Part shown: positions 16,113-24,791 of the stretch, piece by piece
Layout of the letters: each line of letters opens with the position of its first letter
How positions within the stretch are numbered: position 1 is the stretch's first letter
Source: an uncultured Rhodospirillales bacterium
GTDB taxonomy: Bacteria > Pseudomonadota > Alphaproteobacteria > Rhodospirillales > Defluviicoccaceae
Length of the DNA stretch: 29,869 nucleotides
Assembly: GCA_937127205.1 (NCBI GenBank)
Contig: CAKZLS010000218.1
Coordinates: forward strand, 1 to 29,869
Direction of reading: 5' to 3'
The notes under the pieces: generated by a model
Database searches by the model: none
Told to the model about the DNA's origin: nothing
Seen by the model: only the letters and a program-made list of their open reading frames with translations
Translations under genes and position numbers: made by a program

Positions 16113-17098
16113 TGGTCGCGGCGGCCGAGATCGAGGGCACGGCCGTAGAGTCTACGGAACGGTCGCCCGGTTTCCGCGGCCACCCGCTCGGCAGCGCCGC
16201 GCGGCGACAATTCGGCGAGCGCCGCTTCCAGGAGCGCGTCGGCGTCGGCCTCGTCCTCCGATCGGGCTTTAGGCGGCGGCGCCACGACAAGCGTGACCTC
16301 GCCCTTGGGGGCGCCGGCCGCTTGATAGTGATCGGCCAAGTTCGACAACGTATCCCGCCTTGTTTCTTCGAACAATTTGGTCAACTCGCGGCCAACCATG
16401 GCGTCGCGCGGTCCCAGAATTTCGGCCATCTGCGAGAGACTTGCCGCCAGACGGCGCGGCGATTCCATAAACACCAGTGTCGTGGAGATGCCGGCGATCT
16501 CGGCCAAGAACCGAGCCCGTGCGGCGCTCTTCGGCGGCGGAAAGCCGGCAAACAGAAACCGATCCGTGGGAAGTCCAGAGACGCAAAGGGCAGCCATTAC
16601 CGCCGACGCCCCGGGCAACGGGAACACAGCAACGCCGGCGTCGGCGCACGCTCGGACCAAGCGATATCCTGGATCGGAGATCAGGGGCGTACCGGCGTCG
16701 GAGACGTAGGCCACGCTGTCACCCGCCTGAAGCCGCTCCACCAAAGCGCGCCCCGCGCCGCGCGCGTTGTGGTCGTGATAGGGCGTGAGCCGTGCCTTAA
16801 TACCGTGAATGGCCAACAATTTCGCGGTGACGCGGGTATCCTCGCAAGCTATGACGCCGACTCGGCGGAGAACGTCGAGGGCCCTTAGCGTGATGTCCTG
16901 GGCATTACCGATGGGCGTAGCGACCACATAAAGGCCGGATGCAAGGGGATGTATACCGCCGACTTCTTCCGGCGGTTTACTCGGACAGCTGTGGCCGTTA
17001 GGCTGCGGTCTTGTCGATGGTGCAATACCCGATGAGACTTCAGGATCGGCCGATGACCGCTTCACGCCCCTGTTTCCGTTCTTTCTTCGCCTTGCCAT
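16109..17098 (-). CDS. rsmI: 16S rRNA (cytidine-1402-2'-O)-methyltransferase
   Basis: A tetrapyrrole-methylase-fold SAM enzyme that methylates the ribose of C1402 in the decoding centre. Characteristic parts are GLYVVATPIGNAQDITLRAL, IACEDTRVTAKLL, YHDHNARG, VAYVSDAGTPLISDPGYRLV, FPLPGASAVMAALCVSGLP, FAGFPPPK, TLVFMESPRRL and GRELTKLFEE. The conserved domain begins about 53 residues in; the stretch before it is low in motifs and overlaps the start of the divergent lipoprotein gene. Candidate starts are ATG 17098 and GTG 17065. No ATG, GTG or TTG lies between 17065 and the conserved domain in this frame, so some overlap with 17053 seems unavoidable unless a rare codon is used. The stop overlaps yraN by four bases. 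Confidence 0.9.
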   Translation of the reverse strand: MARRRKNGNRGVKRSSADPEVSSGIAPSTRPQPNGHSCPSKPPEEVGGIHPLASGLYVVATPIGNAQDITLRALDVLRRVGVIACEDTRVTAKLLAIHGIKARLTPYHDHNARGAGRALVERLQAGDSVAYVSDAGTPLISDPGYRLVRACADAGVAVFPLPGASAVMAALCVSGLPTDRFLFAGFPPPKSAARARFLAEIAGISTTLVFMESPRRLAASLSQMAEILGPRDAMVGRELTKLFEETRRDTLSNLADHYQAAGAPKGEVTLVVAPPPKARSEDEADADALLEAALAELSPRGAAERVAAETGRPFRRLYGRALDLGRRDQ

Positions 17099-18459
17099 GC
17101 GTGGTTGCCGCTCTGTCGTTGGGTGCCTGCGGCCTGTTCAAGGATGACGCGCCGCCAGTCGCAAAGCAAGATGCGACCCCACCGCCAAAAATGGAAGAGC
17201 CGACAGTCGCGGATTCGACGACTGGGGTGTCGCCGGGCCCGGTCGAGAAACGATACTCGCTGACGCAGTTCCCAGGCGCCGAGGGCGAACCGATCAAAAC
17301 GTCGCCGCCGCCGCCGATCGCCGCCGGCCAAGTTCGTATCGCCCTGCTGTTGCCGCTCTCGGGACGCAATGCCGCGCTTGGCCAGTCCATGCTCAATGCC
17401 GCGCAAATGGCACTCTTCGATTTGTCCGATCAGCGTTTCGAGCTCCTCCCATACGATACCGGCGGCACTCCCGACGGCGCCGCACAAGCCTCCCGATATG
17501 CCATTGCCGACGGCAACTCCATTATCCTCGGCCCCCTTCTGGCGTCCTCCGTGCTCGCCGCATCGCCCGCAGCTTGGACCGCCAAAGTCCCGATGGTGGC
17601 GTTCTCCAGCGACCGGGAGGTGGCGGGGAACGATGTCTACGTCGTCGGCTTTACTCCGGCCACCGAGGTCAGACGCGTGGTCACCTTTGCTCAGTCCCAG
17701 GGACTCAGGCGGATCGCGGTCCTCGCCCCGGATAATGCCTATGGCCGACGGGTGGTGACGGCGCTGGAGCAGACAGTGGTGGCCGATGGCGGCGAGGTCA
17801 GCGCCAAGGCGCTTTACGATCCCCGCGCCATCAACTTCGACGAAGCCATCCGCAAGGTCGCCGGCCCCGGCGGCGCGGCCCGGGCCGCTGCAGCGGAAGG
17901 AAGCACGGAACGCGACCCCGGAGCGGAAACCGCCGATACCTCCGTTCGCGAGCCGGACCCCGATCTTCCGTTTGACGCGTTGATGATTGCCGACGGCGGC
18001 AAACGGCTGCAAGCCATCGCCGGCCATCTCCCGCTGTACGGAATCGAGCCCACCCGGGTCCGTGTGCTCGGCACTGGCGCCTGGGACGAACCCGGCATCG
18101 GTTCCGAGCCCTCTCTGGTTGGCGGCTGGTACGCGTCTCCGCCGCCGAATCTCCGCTCCGCGTTCGAGCAGCAGTATAGCGACGTCTATAGAGCCAAACC
18201 GCACCGCCTTTCGACATTGGCCTATGATGCTACCGCCCTCGCCGTCATCCTCGGCCAGCGGGGCGGCGAGGCAGGCTACACGGCCGATATGCTGACCGAT
18301 CCGAAAGGTTTCATGGGCCGCGACGGCTTGTTCCGGCTCGATGCCAACGGCATCGCCGAACGCGCTCTGGCGGTAATGGAAGTCACACGCGAAGGCGCTC
18401 AAGTGATCAGCGAACCCCAGACCTCCTTCCCTCCGGCCACCGCGCAATTCGGGTACTGA
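17053..18459 (+). CDS. Penicillin-binding protein activator-like lipoprotein (LpoA family)
   Basis: A 468-aa outer-membrane lipoprotein candidate. The signal peptide MTASRPCFRSFFALPCVVAAL ends in a lipobox with LGAC, making Cys26 the lipidated residue. A proline-rich linker follows (PPPKMEEP, TSPPPPIAAGQ). Then comes a periplasmic-binding fold of the LpoA C-terminal / ABC-receptor type: RIALLLPLSGRNAALGQSML, SIILGPLLASSVLA, VPMVAFSSDREVAGNDVYVVGF and IAVLAPDNAYGRRVV. The family stimulates peptidoglycan synthase PBP1A in E. coli; the same role here is inference. An ATG at 17032 and another at 17011 are alternative starts, but 17053 gives the normal signal peptide length. An insertion-like GAARAAAAEGSTERDPGAETAD near residue 280 is low-complexity. 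It is divergent from rsmI, a conserved neighbour in this group. Confidence 0.85.
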   Translation: MTASRPCFRSFFALPCVVAALSLGACGLFKDDAPPVAKQDATPPPKMEEPTVADSTTGVSPGPVEKRYSLTQFPGAEGEPIKTSPPPPIAAGQVRIALLLPLSGRNAALGQSMLNAAQMALFDLSDQRFELLPYDTGGTPDGAAQASRYAIADGNSIILGPLLASSVLAASPAAWTAKVPMVAFSSDREVAGNDVYVVGFTPATEVRRVVTFAQSQGLRRIAVLAPDNAYGRRVVTALEQTVVADGGEVSAKALYDPRAINFDEAIRKVAGPGGAARAAAAEGSTERDPGAETADTSVREPDPDLPFDALMIADGGKRLQAIAGHLPLYGIEPTRVRVLGTGAWDEPGIGSEPSLVGGWYASPPPNLRSAFEQQYSDVYRAKPHRLSTLAYDATALAVILGQRGGEAGYTADMLTDPKGFMGRDGLFRLDANGIAERALAVMEVTREGAQVISEPQTSFPPATAQFGY

Positions 18460-18494
18460 GCGGCGGCGACCTCAACGGGCGATATCCAAACAAA

Positions 18495-18508
18495 GGGGGG
18501 GGGAGGGG
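18495..18508 (+). repeat. G-tract (nine G, A, four G)
   Basis: A run of nine G at 18495-18503, then A and four G, lies between the lipoprotein gene and the AbrB-type frame. It could be slippage-prone or a G-rich structure, or its length could be a sequencing uncertainty. It is outside any assigned gene. Confidence 0.6.
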
Positions 18509-18621
18509 TAATTAAAAAAGTCGATATCAACCCCATGCACAGTAGATTTCCCCCTGTGCGGCTTTCACTCTCTTCAACTTTTCGTCTTCCAATCGTCCAT
18601 CGCAAACCGGATGCTAATTTG

Positions 18622-18768
18622 GTGACCGTTGCGAACATTTCCTCGCAGGGACAGACGACGATCCCTAAGGACGTGCGGGACTGGCTGTGGCTGGAATCCG
18701 GGGGCCGGGTGGAATTCATCGTCCAGGGGGACACGACGGCAGTGATGGTGCCGTCCTCTGGCGTTTAA
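18622..18768 (+). CDS. AbrB/MazE-type antitoxin-like protein, apparently shortened
   Basis: The frame encodes the SpoVT-AbrB swapped-hairpin domain: VTVANISSQGQTTIPKDVRD, WLWLESGGRVEFIVQG and TTAVMVP. This is the DNA-binding part of MazE/VapB-like antitoxins. It then stops within four residues, where relatives usually continue for 20-30 residues that bind the toxin. The GTG at 18622 starts just before the domain; an ATG at 18535 would add 29 residues with no motif. No toxin gene adjoins. The stop lies three bases before the start of the EamA transporter. It is best read as an orphan or remnant antitoxin. Confidence 0.55.
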   Translation: MTVANISSQGQTTIPKDVRDWLWLESGGRVEFIVQGDTTAVMVPSSGV

Positions 18769-18771
18769 GGG

Positions 18772-19668
18772 ATGAGCCGAATATCCACCGACTCACCCCA
18801 CACCAATCTCGGCCTCATAGTTGTGGTAGCGACGGCGACGAGTATCAGCTTTTCCAATATCCTGTCGCCGGTGGTTTTCGGGCTGGGGAGCAATCCCGAG
18901 ACATTGCTGGTGTGCCGTTTCGCGAGCTTTCTGCTGGTCTGCAGCTTTTGGCTAAAGGTTCAAAACATCCCCTTGGCCGTTGGGCGGCGCGAGCGGATGC
19001 ACTGCTTCGGCGCGGGTTTCGCCTATGCCGTCGGGTCAGCGTCGCTGCTGGCCGCTTTCGCAATGATCCCGGTGAGCCTGGCGGTATTGATCCTCTACAC
19101 CTTTCCGTTGATCACGCGCTTGATCGAAAGCGCGCTGGACCGGCGCCGTCCAACCCTGCAGGAATTGGCGTCGCTTGTGGCGGCCTTGGTTGGCCTCGCC
19201 ATCTGCCTCGGCGTCGGGACGGACAGGCTGAACGGCACCGGGCTGGCCTTCGCCTTTCTGGCTGCGGTGGCAATATCGTGCTCATTCGTCTGGACGAGCC
19301 GGAAACTACAGTCGGTCCCGTCGCCGGTGATGACCGCTTACATGGCTGGGACCGGATCGATTATGATGCTCGTGCTCACCCTTGCCACCGACGCCTGGGC
19401 CCTGCCGCCCCTGGAGCCCATGGCAGCGGCGTTGATGGCCGCCGCCGTCTTGAGCTTTGCCGGCGCGTTCCTCGGCATGTTTCTCGGCGTGCGCCTGATC
19501 GGGGCATCGCGGACGGCAATGATGATGAACCTCGAGCCGGTCCTGACCCTTTTCCTTGCGGTTCTGTTGCTGAACGAAGAGCTCTCCGCTCATCAATTCC
19601 TGGGCGCTGCCCTGGTTATTGCTGCCGTCATTGCCGCTCAAATCTGGGGCCCGGCCAAGCGGTTGTGA
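18772..19668 (+). CDS. DMT superfamily (EamA) transporter
   Basis: A 298-aa inner membrane protein with about ten hydrophobic segments in two EamA repeats. The first runs from LGLIVVVATATSISF to LVGLAICLGV, the second from GLAFAFLAAVAISCSF to ALVIAAVIAAQIWG. Near the end of repeat two is the usual MMMNLEPVLTLFLAVLLLNEEL. Family members export amino acids or other small metabolites; the substrate cannot be read from sequence. It begins three bases after the AbrB-like frame, with AAGGG directly before the ATG, and is followed after 71 bp by a cysteine-desulfhydrase-like gene. That makes a sulfur amino acid one possible substrate; this is speculation. Confidence 0.9.
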   Translation: MSRISTDSPHTNLGLIVVVATATSISFSNILSPVVFGLGSNPETLLVCRFASFLLVCSFWLKVQNIPLAVGRRERMHCFGAGFAYAVGSASLLAAFAMIPVSLAVLILYTFPLITRLIESALDRRRPTLQELASLVAALVGLAICLGVGTDRLNGTGLAFAFLAAVAISCSFVWTSRKLQSVPSPVMTAYMAGTGSIMMLVLTLATDAWALPPLEPMAAALMAAAVLSFAGAFLGMFLGVRLIGASRTAMMMNLEPVLTLFLAVLLLNEELSAHQFLGAALVIAAVIAAQIWGPAKRL

Positions 19669-19739
19669 CCCCGCGACTAGCCGGCGGTACTATGGCCTTG
19701 TTTTCCATTCTCACCTAAAGCGCGCTAGACTCCGAGACC

Positions 19740-20885
19740 GTGACAGCGGACGGAGAACAGCCTTTGCCAGATTCAGAGCCCCACTTCGCCACGGACCGTA
19801 CGCTCGATCGCCATGATCGGGCCTGGGTTTGCGAGGCGATCGCTCGGATCGGTGCCGATTTCAACCGATCCTCGGATACCCATTTGATCAAACTGGAGTT
19901 GCCTTGCCTCGGAGATATCGACCTCTACCTGAAGGACGAATCATCCCACCCGTCCGGAAGCCTGAAGCACCGGCTGGCGCGCTCGCTGATCCTCTATGGC
20001 TTGTGTAACGGGTGGATCCGAAAGGACACACCGATTATCGAATCGTCTTCCGGCAGTACGGCCATATCGGAAGCCTACTTTGCGCGTCTTCTTGGGCTGC
20101 CGTTCATCGCGGTTCTCCCCGACACCACCGCTAAGGAAAAGATTGCCGAGATCGAGTTTTATGGCGGCGAATGTCACCGAGTCGCGCCGAACCAGATTTA
20201 TGACGAGGCAAGGCGGCTGGCGGATCGGCTCAACGGCCACTACGTCGATCAATTCACCTTCGCCGAACGGGCGACAGACTGGCGTGGTAACAACAATATC
20301 GCCGACAGCATGTTCTCGCAGATGAGCGAGGAGCGCTTCGCGGTTCCAAAATGGATCGTCGTCAGTGCCGGTACCGGCGGCACGTCCTCCACCATAGGAC
20401 GCTATATCCGCTACCGGCCGGAGCTGTTCGCGGCCACCAAGCTGTGTGTGGTCGACCCCGAAAACTCCGTCTTTTTCGATTATTTCCGGACCGGAGACGC
20501 GTCTCTCACCGCCGAGCGGGGCTCGCGCATCGAAGGGATCGGCCGGCCACGGGTGGAACCATCGTTTCTGCCTGCGGTGATCGACCGGATGATCTGCATC
20601 CCCGACGCGGCCAGCATCGCCGCCATCTGGTGGCTGGAAACCGTGCTCGGCAAGAAATGCGGCGGATCGACGGGAACGAACATGTGCGGCGCGCTGCAGA
20701 TCGCCGCGGAGATGATCCGAGACGGTGAGGCGGGAAGCATCGTCACCATGATCTGCGACCCGGGCGAGCGGTATCTAGACACCTACTACGACCGGGGTTG
20801 GCTGGAAGATCAGGGCCTAGAAGTGCAAAGCCACTTGAAGCAATTCAATTGCTTCGCACGCTCGGGCTGTTTTGAACAAGATTAG
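19740..20885 (+). CDS. PLP-dependent cysteine synthase-family protein (Cds1-like cysteine desulfhydrase)
   Basis: A fold-type II PLP enzyme of 381 aa. The cofactor Lys is K76 in DESSHPSGSLKHRLARSL. The substrate loop is ESSSGSTAISEAYFARLLG, and the phosphate-binding loop is SAGTGGTSSTIGRYIRY. GSRIEGIGRPRVEPSF and STGTNMCGALQ are also typical of this subgroup. The sequence resembles proteins annotated as PLP-dependent cysteine synthase family, related to mycobacterial Cds1, which breaks cysteine down to pyruvate, sulfide and ammonia, more than it resembles CysK. The first start is GTG 19740 without a clear ribosome binding site; TTG 19764 has GGAG eight bases before it and may be the true start. 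The C-terminal tail holds two late Cys residues (NCFARSGC). Confidence 0.82.
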   Translation: MTADGEQPLPDSEPHFATDRTLDRHDRAWVCEAIARIGADFNRSSDTHLIKLELPCLGDIDLYLKDESSHPSGSLKHRLARSLILYGLCNGWIRKDTPIIESSSGSTAISEAYFARLLGLPFIAVLPDTTAKEKIAEIEFYGGECHRVAPNQIYDEARRLADRLNGHYVDQFTFAERATDWRGNNNIADSMFSQMSEERFAVPKWIVVSAGTGGTSSTIGRYIRYRPELFAATKLCVVDPENSVFFDYFRTGDASLTAERGSRIEGIGRPRVEPSFLPAVIDRMICIPDAASIAAIWWLETVLGKKCGGSTGTNMCGALQIAAEMIRDGEAGSIVTMICDPGERYLDTYYDRGWLEDQGLEVQSHLKQFNCFARSGCFEQD

Positions 20886-21002
20886 CGGGCGCCAGAATCG
20901 GGTTATATTGAGGCGCGCCTTGCCGCTGACCAAAACGGTCGCCACCTCATAGGTGCATCCCGTCCATTACGCGGGCTCTCTCGAAGAAGAAGTCTAAGCA
21001 TC

Positions 21003-22106
21003 ATGGACGGTAATCGCCACATGCGCGACGAGACCGAGATCGACCGGAGATTCACGAGGGAGGTCAAGGCCAAGGTCAAGGACCACTTCGAGCGGAATGG
21101 GCTGTCGAAGCATGCCAACGCGGCGATGGTGACCAAAACGGTAATCCTGCTAAGCCTGTATTTCGGATCCTATGGCTTAATCTTGGCGGGATCACTGCCG
21201 TTGGCCGCGGCGTGGCTGCTCTGTATGGTCATGGGCGTCGCCATGGCGGGCATCGGCTTCTCGGTCACCCACGACGCCCTGCATGGCGCCTACTCGGCCA
21301 ATCCGCGGATCAACCGGCTGATCGGCTGGGTATTCGAATGCCTGGGCGCCAACGGCTATATCTGGAAGATCACTCATAACACCATCCATCACACCTACAC
21401 CAACATCGAAGGCTGCGACGAGGATCTCGAGGTTTCACCGCTGATCCGGTTGAGTCCGTACACGCCGCGCAGGCCGATCCATCGTTTCCAGCACGTCGGC
21501 GCCTTTTTCGCCTACAGCCTCGCCACCCTGTTTTGGGTGTTCGTCAAGGACTTCAAGTATTTCCTGAAAAAGGACCTTGGACCCTATCGCGGCAAAAAGC
21601 ACGACCGGACGGAGTGGGCTTCGCTGATCGGCACCAAGTCGCTCTACTACCTGATGATGATCGTGGTCCCGCTGCTGGTGCTCGACATCACCTGGTGGCA
21701 GTACCTGATCGGCTTTCTCACCGTGCATCTGACGGCGGGGCTGATCCTCGGCGTGATTTTTCAGTTGGCGCATGTGGTGGAGTCCACCGAGCATCTGCGT
21801 GAAGAAACGGGAACGGCGCTTAAAGGCGTGTGGACGCTCCATCAGATGCGCACCACCGGAAACTTCGCGACCGACAATCGCCTGTTGTCGTGGTACGTGG
21901 GCGGGTTGAACAGCCAGATCGAGCATCATCTTTTTCCACGAATATGCCACGTCCATTATGGCAATATTCGGCCAATTGTTCGGGAACTCGCCCTCAAGCA
22001 CGGGATTCCATACAACACCAATCCAACCCTGTGGGGCGCCATCGTCTCGCACTATCGCGTGCTGAAGCGGTTTGGGATGCCCGAGCCCGCCAGAGCGACG
22101 GCCTGA
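21003..22106 (+). CDS. Membrane fatty acid desaturase (acyl-lipid/linoleoyl-CoA type)
   Basis: A 367-aa integral membrane di-iron desaturase. All three histidine boxes are present: HDALHGA around residue 90, HNTIHHTYTN around 120 and QIEHHLFP around 304, the last with the Q typical of front-end/linoleoyl-CoA-type enzymes. No N-terminal cytochrome b5 domain is present, so electrons must come from a separate ferredoxin or cytochrome. Hydrophobic pairs flank the boxes (AWLLCMVMGVAMAGIGFSV, YLIGFLTVHLTAGLILGVIF). Regiospecificity cannot be told. The ATG at 21003 lacks a strong ribosome binding site; ATG 21024 is an alternative. The gene converges on hemW with three bases between the stop codons. 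Confidence 0.88.
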   Translation: MDGNRHMRDETEIDRRFTREVKAKVKDHFERNGLSKHANAAMVTKTVILLSLYFGSYGLILAGSLPLAAAWLLCMVMGVAMAGIGFSVTHDALHGAYSANPRINRLIGWVFECLGANGYIWKITHNTIHHTYTNIEGCDEDLEVSPLIRLSPYTPRRPIHRFQHVGAFFAYSLATLFWVFVKDFKYFLKKDLGPYRGKKHDRTEWASLIGTKSLYYLMMIVVPLLVLDITWWQYLIGFLTVHLTAGLILGVIFQLAHVVESTEHLREETGTALKGVWTLHQMRTTGNFATDNRLLSWYVGGLNSQIEHHLFPRICHVHYGNIRPIVRELALKHGIPYNTNPTLWGAIVSHYRVLKRFGMPEPARATA

Positions 22107-22109
22107 GAA

Positions 22110-23276
22110 TCACGCCAGCAGACGTTCAAGGACCGCGTTGAGGCGCTGCAGGCCGGCCGGCGTGGCGCGCAGACGTCCGGCGTCATGTTCCACGAAACCG
22201 CCGTCGACCAGTTGGTCCAGACCGCGCGGGTCGAGGACGTCGGTCAGCGTCGAGCCGGTCAATTCGACAAAGCGGCCGGGATCGACGCCCTCCGTCAGCC
22301 TTATCCCTACCAATAGCAACTCCTCCCGACGCTCGCGTACTGAGATGGGGGTACGGCTTGCGGTTGCATGGCCCAGGGTTTCCACTGCATTGAGCCACTT
22401 TTCGGGTGCGCCCAGCTGGCGCGTGGCCTCGGTCCCTCCATTCAGGGTCAGCCGCCCGTGGGCGCCGGGGCCGATGCCCACATAATCGCCGCCGCGCCAG
22501 ACGTTCAGGTTGTGGCGACATTCGCCGCCGCGCGCCGCATGGTTGGAGATTTCGTAGGCTGGCATATCGGCGTGATCGAGAACGTCGCGGGTGATTTCGT
22601 AGAGGTCGGCGCCGCTCTCGGCGTCAACGGCGGCCACGCCCTGGCGGTAGAACGCGGTGCCGGGCTCGATAGTGAGCTGATAGACCGATAGGTGATCCCC
22701 GGCCATGGTCACGGCGTCGCGGAGCTCCCGCCGCCAATCATTTGCGGTTTGGTCCGGCAGGCCGTAGATGAGGTCAAAGGAATAGCGCTCGAAACAGGAC
22801 CGCGCCTGGGCAATCGTAGTTCGCGCTTCCGCCGCCGAATGGGTGCGCCCGAGAAACGCCAGCGCGGCGTCGTCCAGCGACTGGACACCTACGGACAACC
22901 GGTTCACGCCGGCGTCCCGGAACGCGGCGAAGCGAGCCGCCTCGGACGAGGTGGGGTTCGCCTCCAGGGTGATCTCCAGATCGGGCTCGGTGGGCCAGTG
23001 GTGGCGAACGCCGGCGATCAACGCGTTCACGGTTTCGGGGTCCATCAGCGACGGTGTGCCGCCGCCAAAGAACACGCTCCCCACCGTCCGGCCTGGGGTT
23101 TGCGCAGCAAAATGGTCGAGTTCGCGCGCAAGCGCGGCCGCCCAGCGCCCATGCTCCACTCCCTCGACCACATGACTGTTGAAATCGCAGTAGGGGCATT
23201 TGGACAGGCAAAACGGCCAGTGGACGTAGATGGCCAAAGGCGGGTGCAGTAGCCGGATGGTTTCGGCGGTTCTCAC
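22110..23276 (-). CDS. hemW: HemW-type radical SAM heme chaperone
   Basis: A 388-aa radical SAM protein. The [4Fe-4S] motif is Cys23, Cys27 and Cys30 in FCLSKCPYCDFNSH. The lack of a fourth Cys after CPYC (D-F follows) separates HemW from HemN, which is the true coproporphyrinogen dehydrogenase. VFFGGGTPSLM, LEANPTS, RLSVGVQSLDD and DLIYGLPDQT follow in order, and the C-terminal HemN-C domain includes GIGPGAHGRL. HemW handles and delivers heme in other bacteria. The start is GTG at 23276, five bases after rdgB, so it is likely translated from the rph-rdgB-hemW transcript. Confidence 0.92.
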   Translation of the reverse strand: MRTAETIRLLHPPLAIYVHWPFCLSKCPYCDFNSHVVEGVEHGRWAAALARELDHFAAQTPGRTVGSVFFGGGTPSLMDPETVNALIAGVRHHWPTEPDLEITLEANPTSSEAARFAAFRDAGVNRLSVGVQSLDDAALAFLGRTHSAAEARTTIAQARSCFERYSFDLIYGLPDQTANDWRRELRDAVTMAGDHLSVYQLTIEPGTAFYRQGVAAVDAESGADLYEITRDVLDHADMPAYEISNHAARGGECRHNLNVWRGGDYVGIGPGAHGRLTLNGGTEATRQLGAPEKWLNAVETLGHATASRTPISVRERREELLLVGIRLTEGVDPGRFVELTGSTLTDVLDPRGLDQLVDGGFVEHDAGRLRATPAGLQRLNAVLERLLA

Positions 23277-23281
23277 GGCAG

Positions 23282-23878
23282 TTACTTGAAACAGGCAGCC
23301 ACGAGCTTGCGAAAGGCATCGGCGCGATGGCTGATCTGGTGCTTTTCGTCCGGATCCATCTCTCCGAAGGTGATGTCACGGCCCTCGGCGACGAACATGG
23401 GATCGTAGCCGAAACCGCGTTCGCCGCGAGGTGGCCAGACCAAAGTACCGTGCACCGTGCCTTCGAAGGTCTCGCAGTGACCGTCGGGCCAGCAGAGCGC
23501 GAGCGCGCAGGCAAAGTGGGCCTGGCGGTCGGTCCTGCCCATAAGCCCGTCTTCCACGCGCTGCATCGCGAGGCCGAAATCCTTGCCCGGCCCGGCCCAG
23601 CGCGCCGACACCACCCCCGGATCGCCGCCCAGCGCCTTGACCGCCAAGCCGGAGTCATCAGACAGCGCCGGCAAACCGGATGCCTCGGCCACGAAACGCG
23701 CTTTCAACTCGGCATTGGCAATAAAGGTGGTGCCAGTCTCCTCGGGTTCCTCAAGGTTTAGCTCGGATGCCGATACTACGTCCACGTCATAGGGCCGCAG
23801 CAGATCGCCGATCTCGCGGACCTTGCCCGGATTGTGGCTGGCGATCACCAGCTTGCCATGCTCGAAGTGCCGTGCCAT
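23282..23878 (-). CDS. rdgB: XTP/dITP diphosphatase (RdgB/HAM1)
   Basis: A 198-aa house-cleaning nucleotidase that removes XTP, ITP and dITP. Family motifs are visible: KLVIASHNPGKVREI at the N-terminus for the phosphates, FIANAELKARFVAEASGLPA, LSDDSGLAVKALGG with the metal-binding acids, PGVVSARWAG, GFGYDPMFV and the late KHQISHRADAF. GGGAGAGG just before the ATG can serve as ribosome binding site. It sits between rph and hemW, the standard alphaproteobacterial order. Confidence 0.95.
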   Translation of the reverse strand: MARHFEHGKLVIASHNPGKVREIGDLLRPYDVDVVSASELNLEEPEETGTTFIANAELKARFVAEASGLPALSDDSGLAVKALGGDPGVVSARWAGPGKDFGLAMQRVEDGLMGRTDRQAHFACALALCWPDGHCETFEGTVHGTLVWPPRGERGFGYDPMFVAEGRDITFGEMDPDEKHQISHRADAFRKLVAACFK

Positions 23879-23910
23879 GCCTCTCCCTCGCTATATGAAG
23901 CTTGAGCGGT

Positions 23911-24630
23911 CTAGCCGCCGTCGATGGCGGCGCGCTGCAGCGTCACCAACTCGCCGATGCCTTTGCGCGCCAATGCCATCATCTCCATAAGTTGGGCCTC
24001 GCTGAACGGCTTTTCCTCCGCCGTGCCCTGGATCTCGACGATGCCGCCAGCGCCGGTAAATACGAAGTTGGCATCCACTTCGGCGCCACTGTCCTCCTCA
24101 TAATTTAGGTCGAGAAGCGCGGTATCCTTGTATACGCCGCAGGAAATAGCGGCGACCTCGCCGATCAGCGGAACGCGTTCCAACAGCCCTAGATCCACCA
24201 GCCGCTTGAACGCCAGGTGCATCGCGACATATCCGCCGGTAATGGCGGCGGTGCGGGTACCGCCGTCGGCCTGAAGCACGTCGCAGTCCACGCGCACCTG
24301 CATCTCGCTCATGGCGGTCAGGTTGGTGACCGCGCGCAGACTGCGGCCAATCAATCGCTGAATTTCCTGGGTCCGGCCCGTCTGCTTGCCGCGCGCCGCC
24401 TCCCGGCCTGTGCGTTCGGCCGTGGCGCGCGGGAGCATGCCATACTCCGCTGTGACCCATCCGCGGCCGCTGTCACGCAACCACGGCGGCACCCGGGTTT
24501 CGACTGTGGCCACGCACAGCACGTGGGTGTCGCCGAAGCGGGAGAGACAGGAACCTTCCGCATATTTGTTTACGCCTACCTCCAGAGTGATGGAACGCAG
24601 GGTATCGGGCGCGCGGCCTGAGGGTCTCAT
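23911..24630 (-). CDS. rph: Ribonuclease PH
   Basis: A 239-aa phosphorolytic 3' exoribonuclease that trims tRNA 3' ends. The sequence carries MRPSGRAPDTLRSITLE, SCLSRFGDTHVLCVATVE, WVTAEYGMLPRAT, GRTQEIQRLIGRSLRAV, VDCDVLQADGGTRTAAITGG and LDLNYEEDSGAEVD with the active-site acids. Complete and of normal length. It is first in the rph-rdgB-hemW unit and divergent from hrcA, the usual arrangement; the shared upstream region is 24631-24791. Confidence 0.96.
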   Translation of the reverse strand: MRPSGRAPDTLRSITLEVGVNKYAEGSCLSRFGDTHVLCVATVETRVPPWLRDSGRGWVTAEYGMLPRATAERTGREAARGKQTGRTQEIQRLIGRSLRAVTNLTAMSEMQVRVDCDVLQADGGTRTAAITGGYVAMHLAFKRLVDLGLLERVPLIGEVAAISCGVYKDTALLDLNYEEDSGAEVDANFVFTGAGGIVEIQGTAEEKPFSEAQLMEMMALARKGIGELVTLQRAAIDGG

Positions 24631-24791
24631 GAAATTGTCCGGTAGTTGTTGGGATGGGTCGGCAAGCTAACGCGCCCGCCCCGCCACGTAAAGGCTGGCT
24701 AAGTTGACGATGGCCGATGGCGCCACTAAATTCAGCCCACGGCAGGCGCTTAAGCAACCTTGCAACAAGAACTGTACGAATATCCGCACCA

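Noticed and set aside
17062..18447. 461-aa frame antisense to the lipoprotein gene
   Set aside because: Shadow; the sense strand has a lipobox and a periplasmic-binding fold.
18687..19718. 343-aa plus-strand frame overlapping the EamA gene
   Set aside because: Arg/Gly-rich, no motifs; the alternative frame encodes a clear ten-segment membrane protein.
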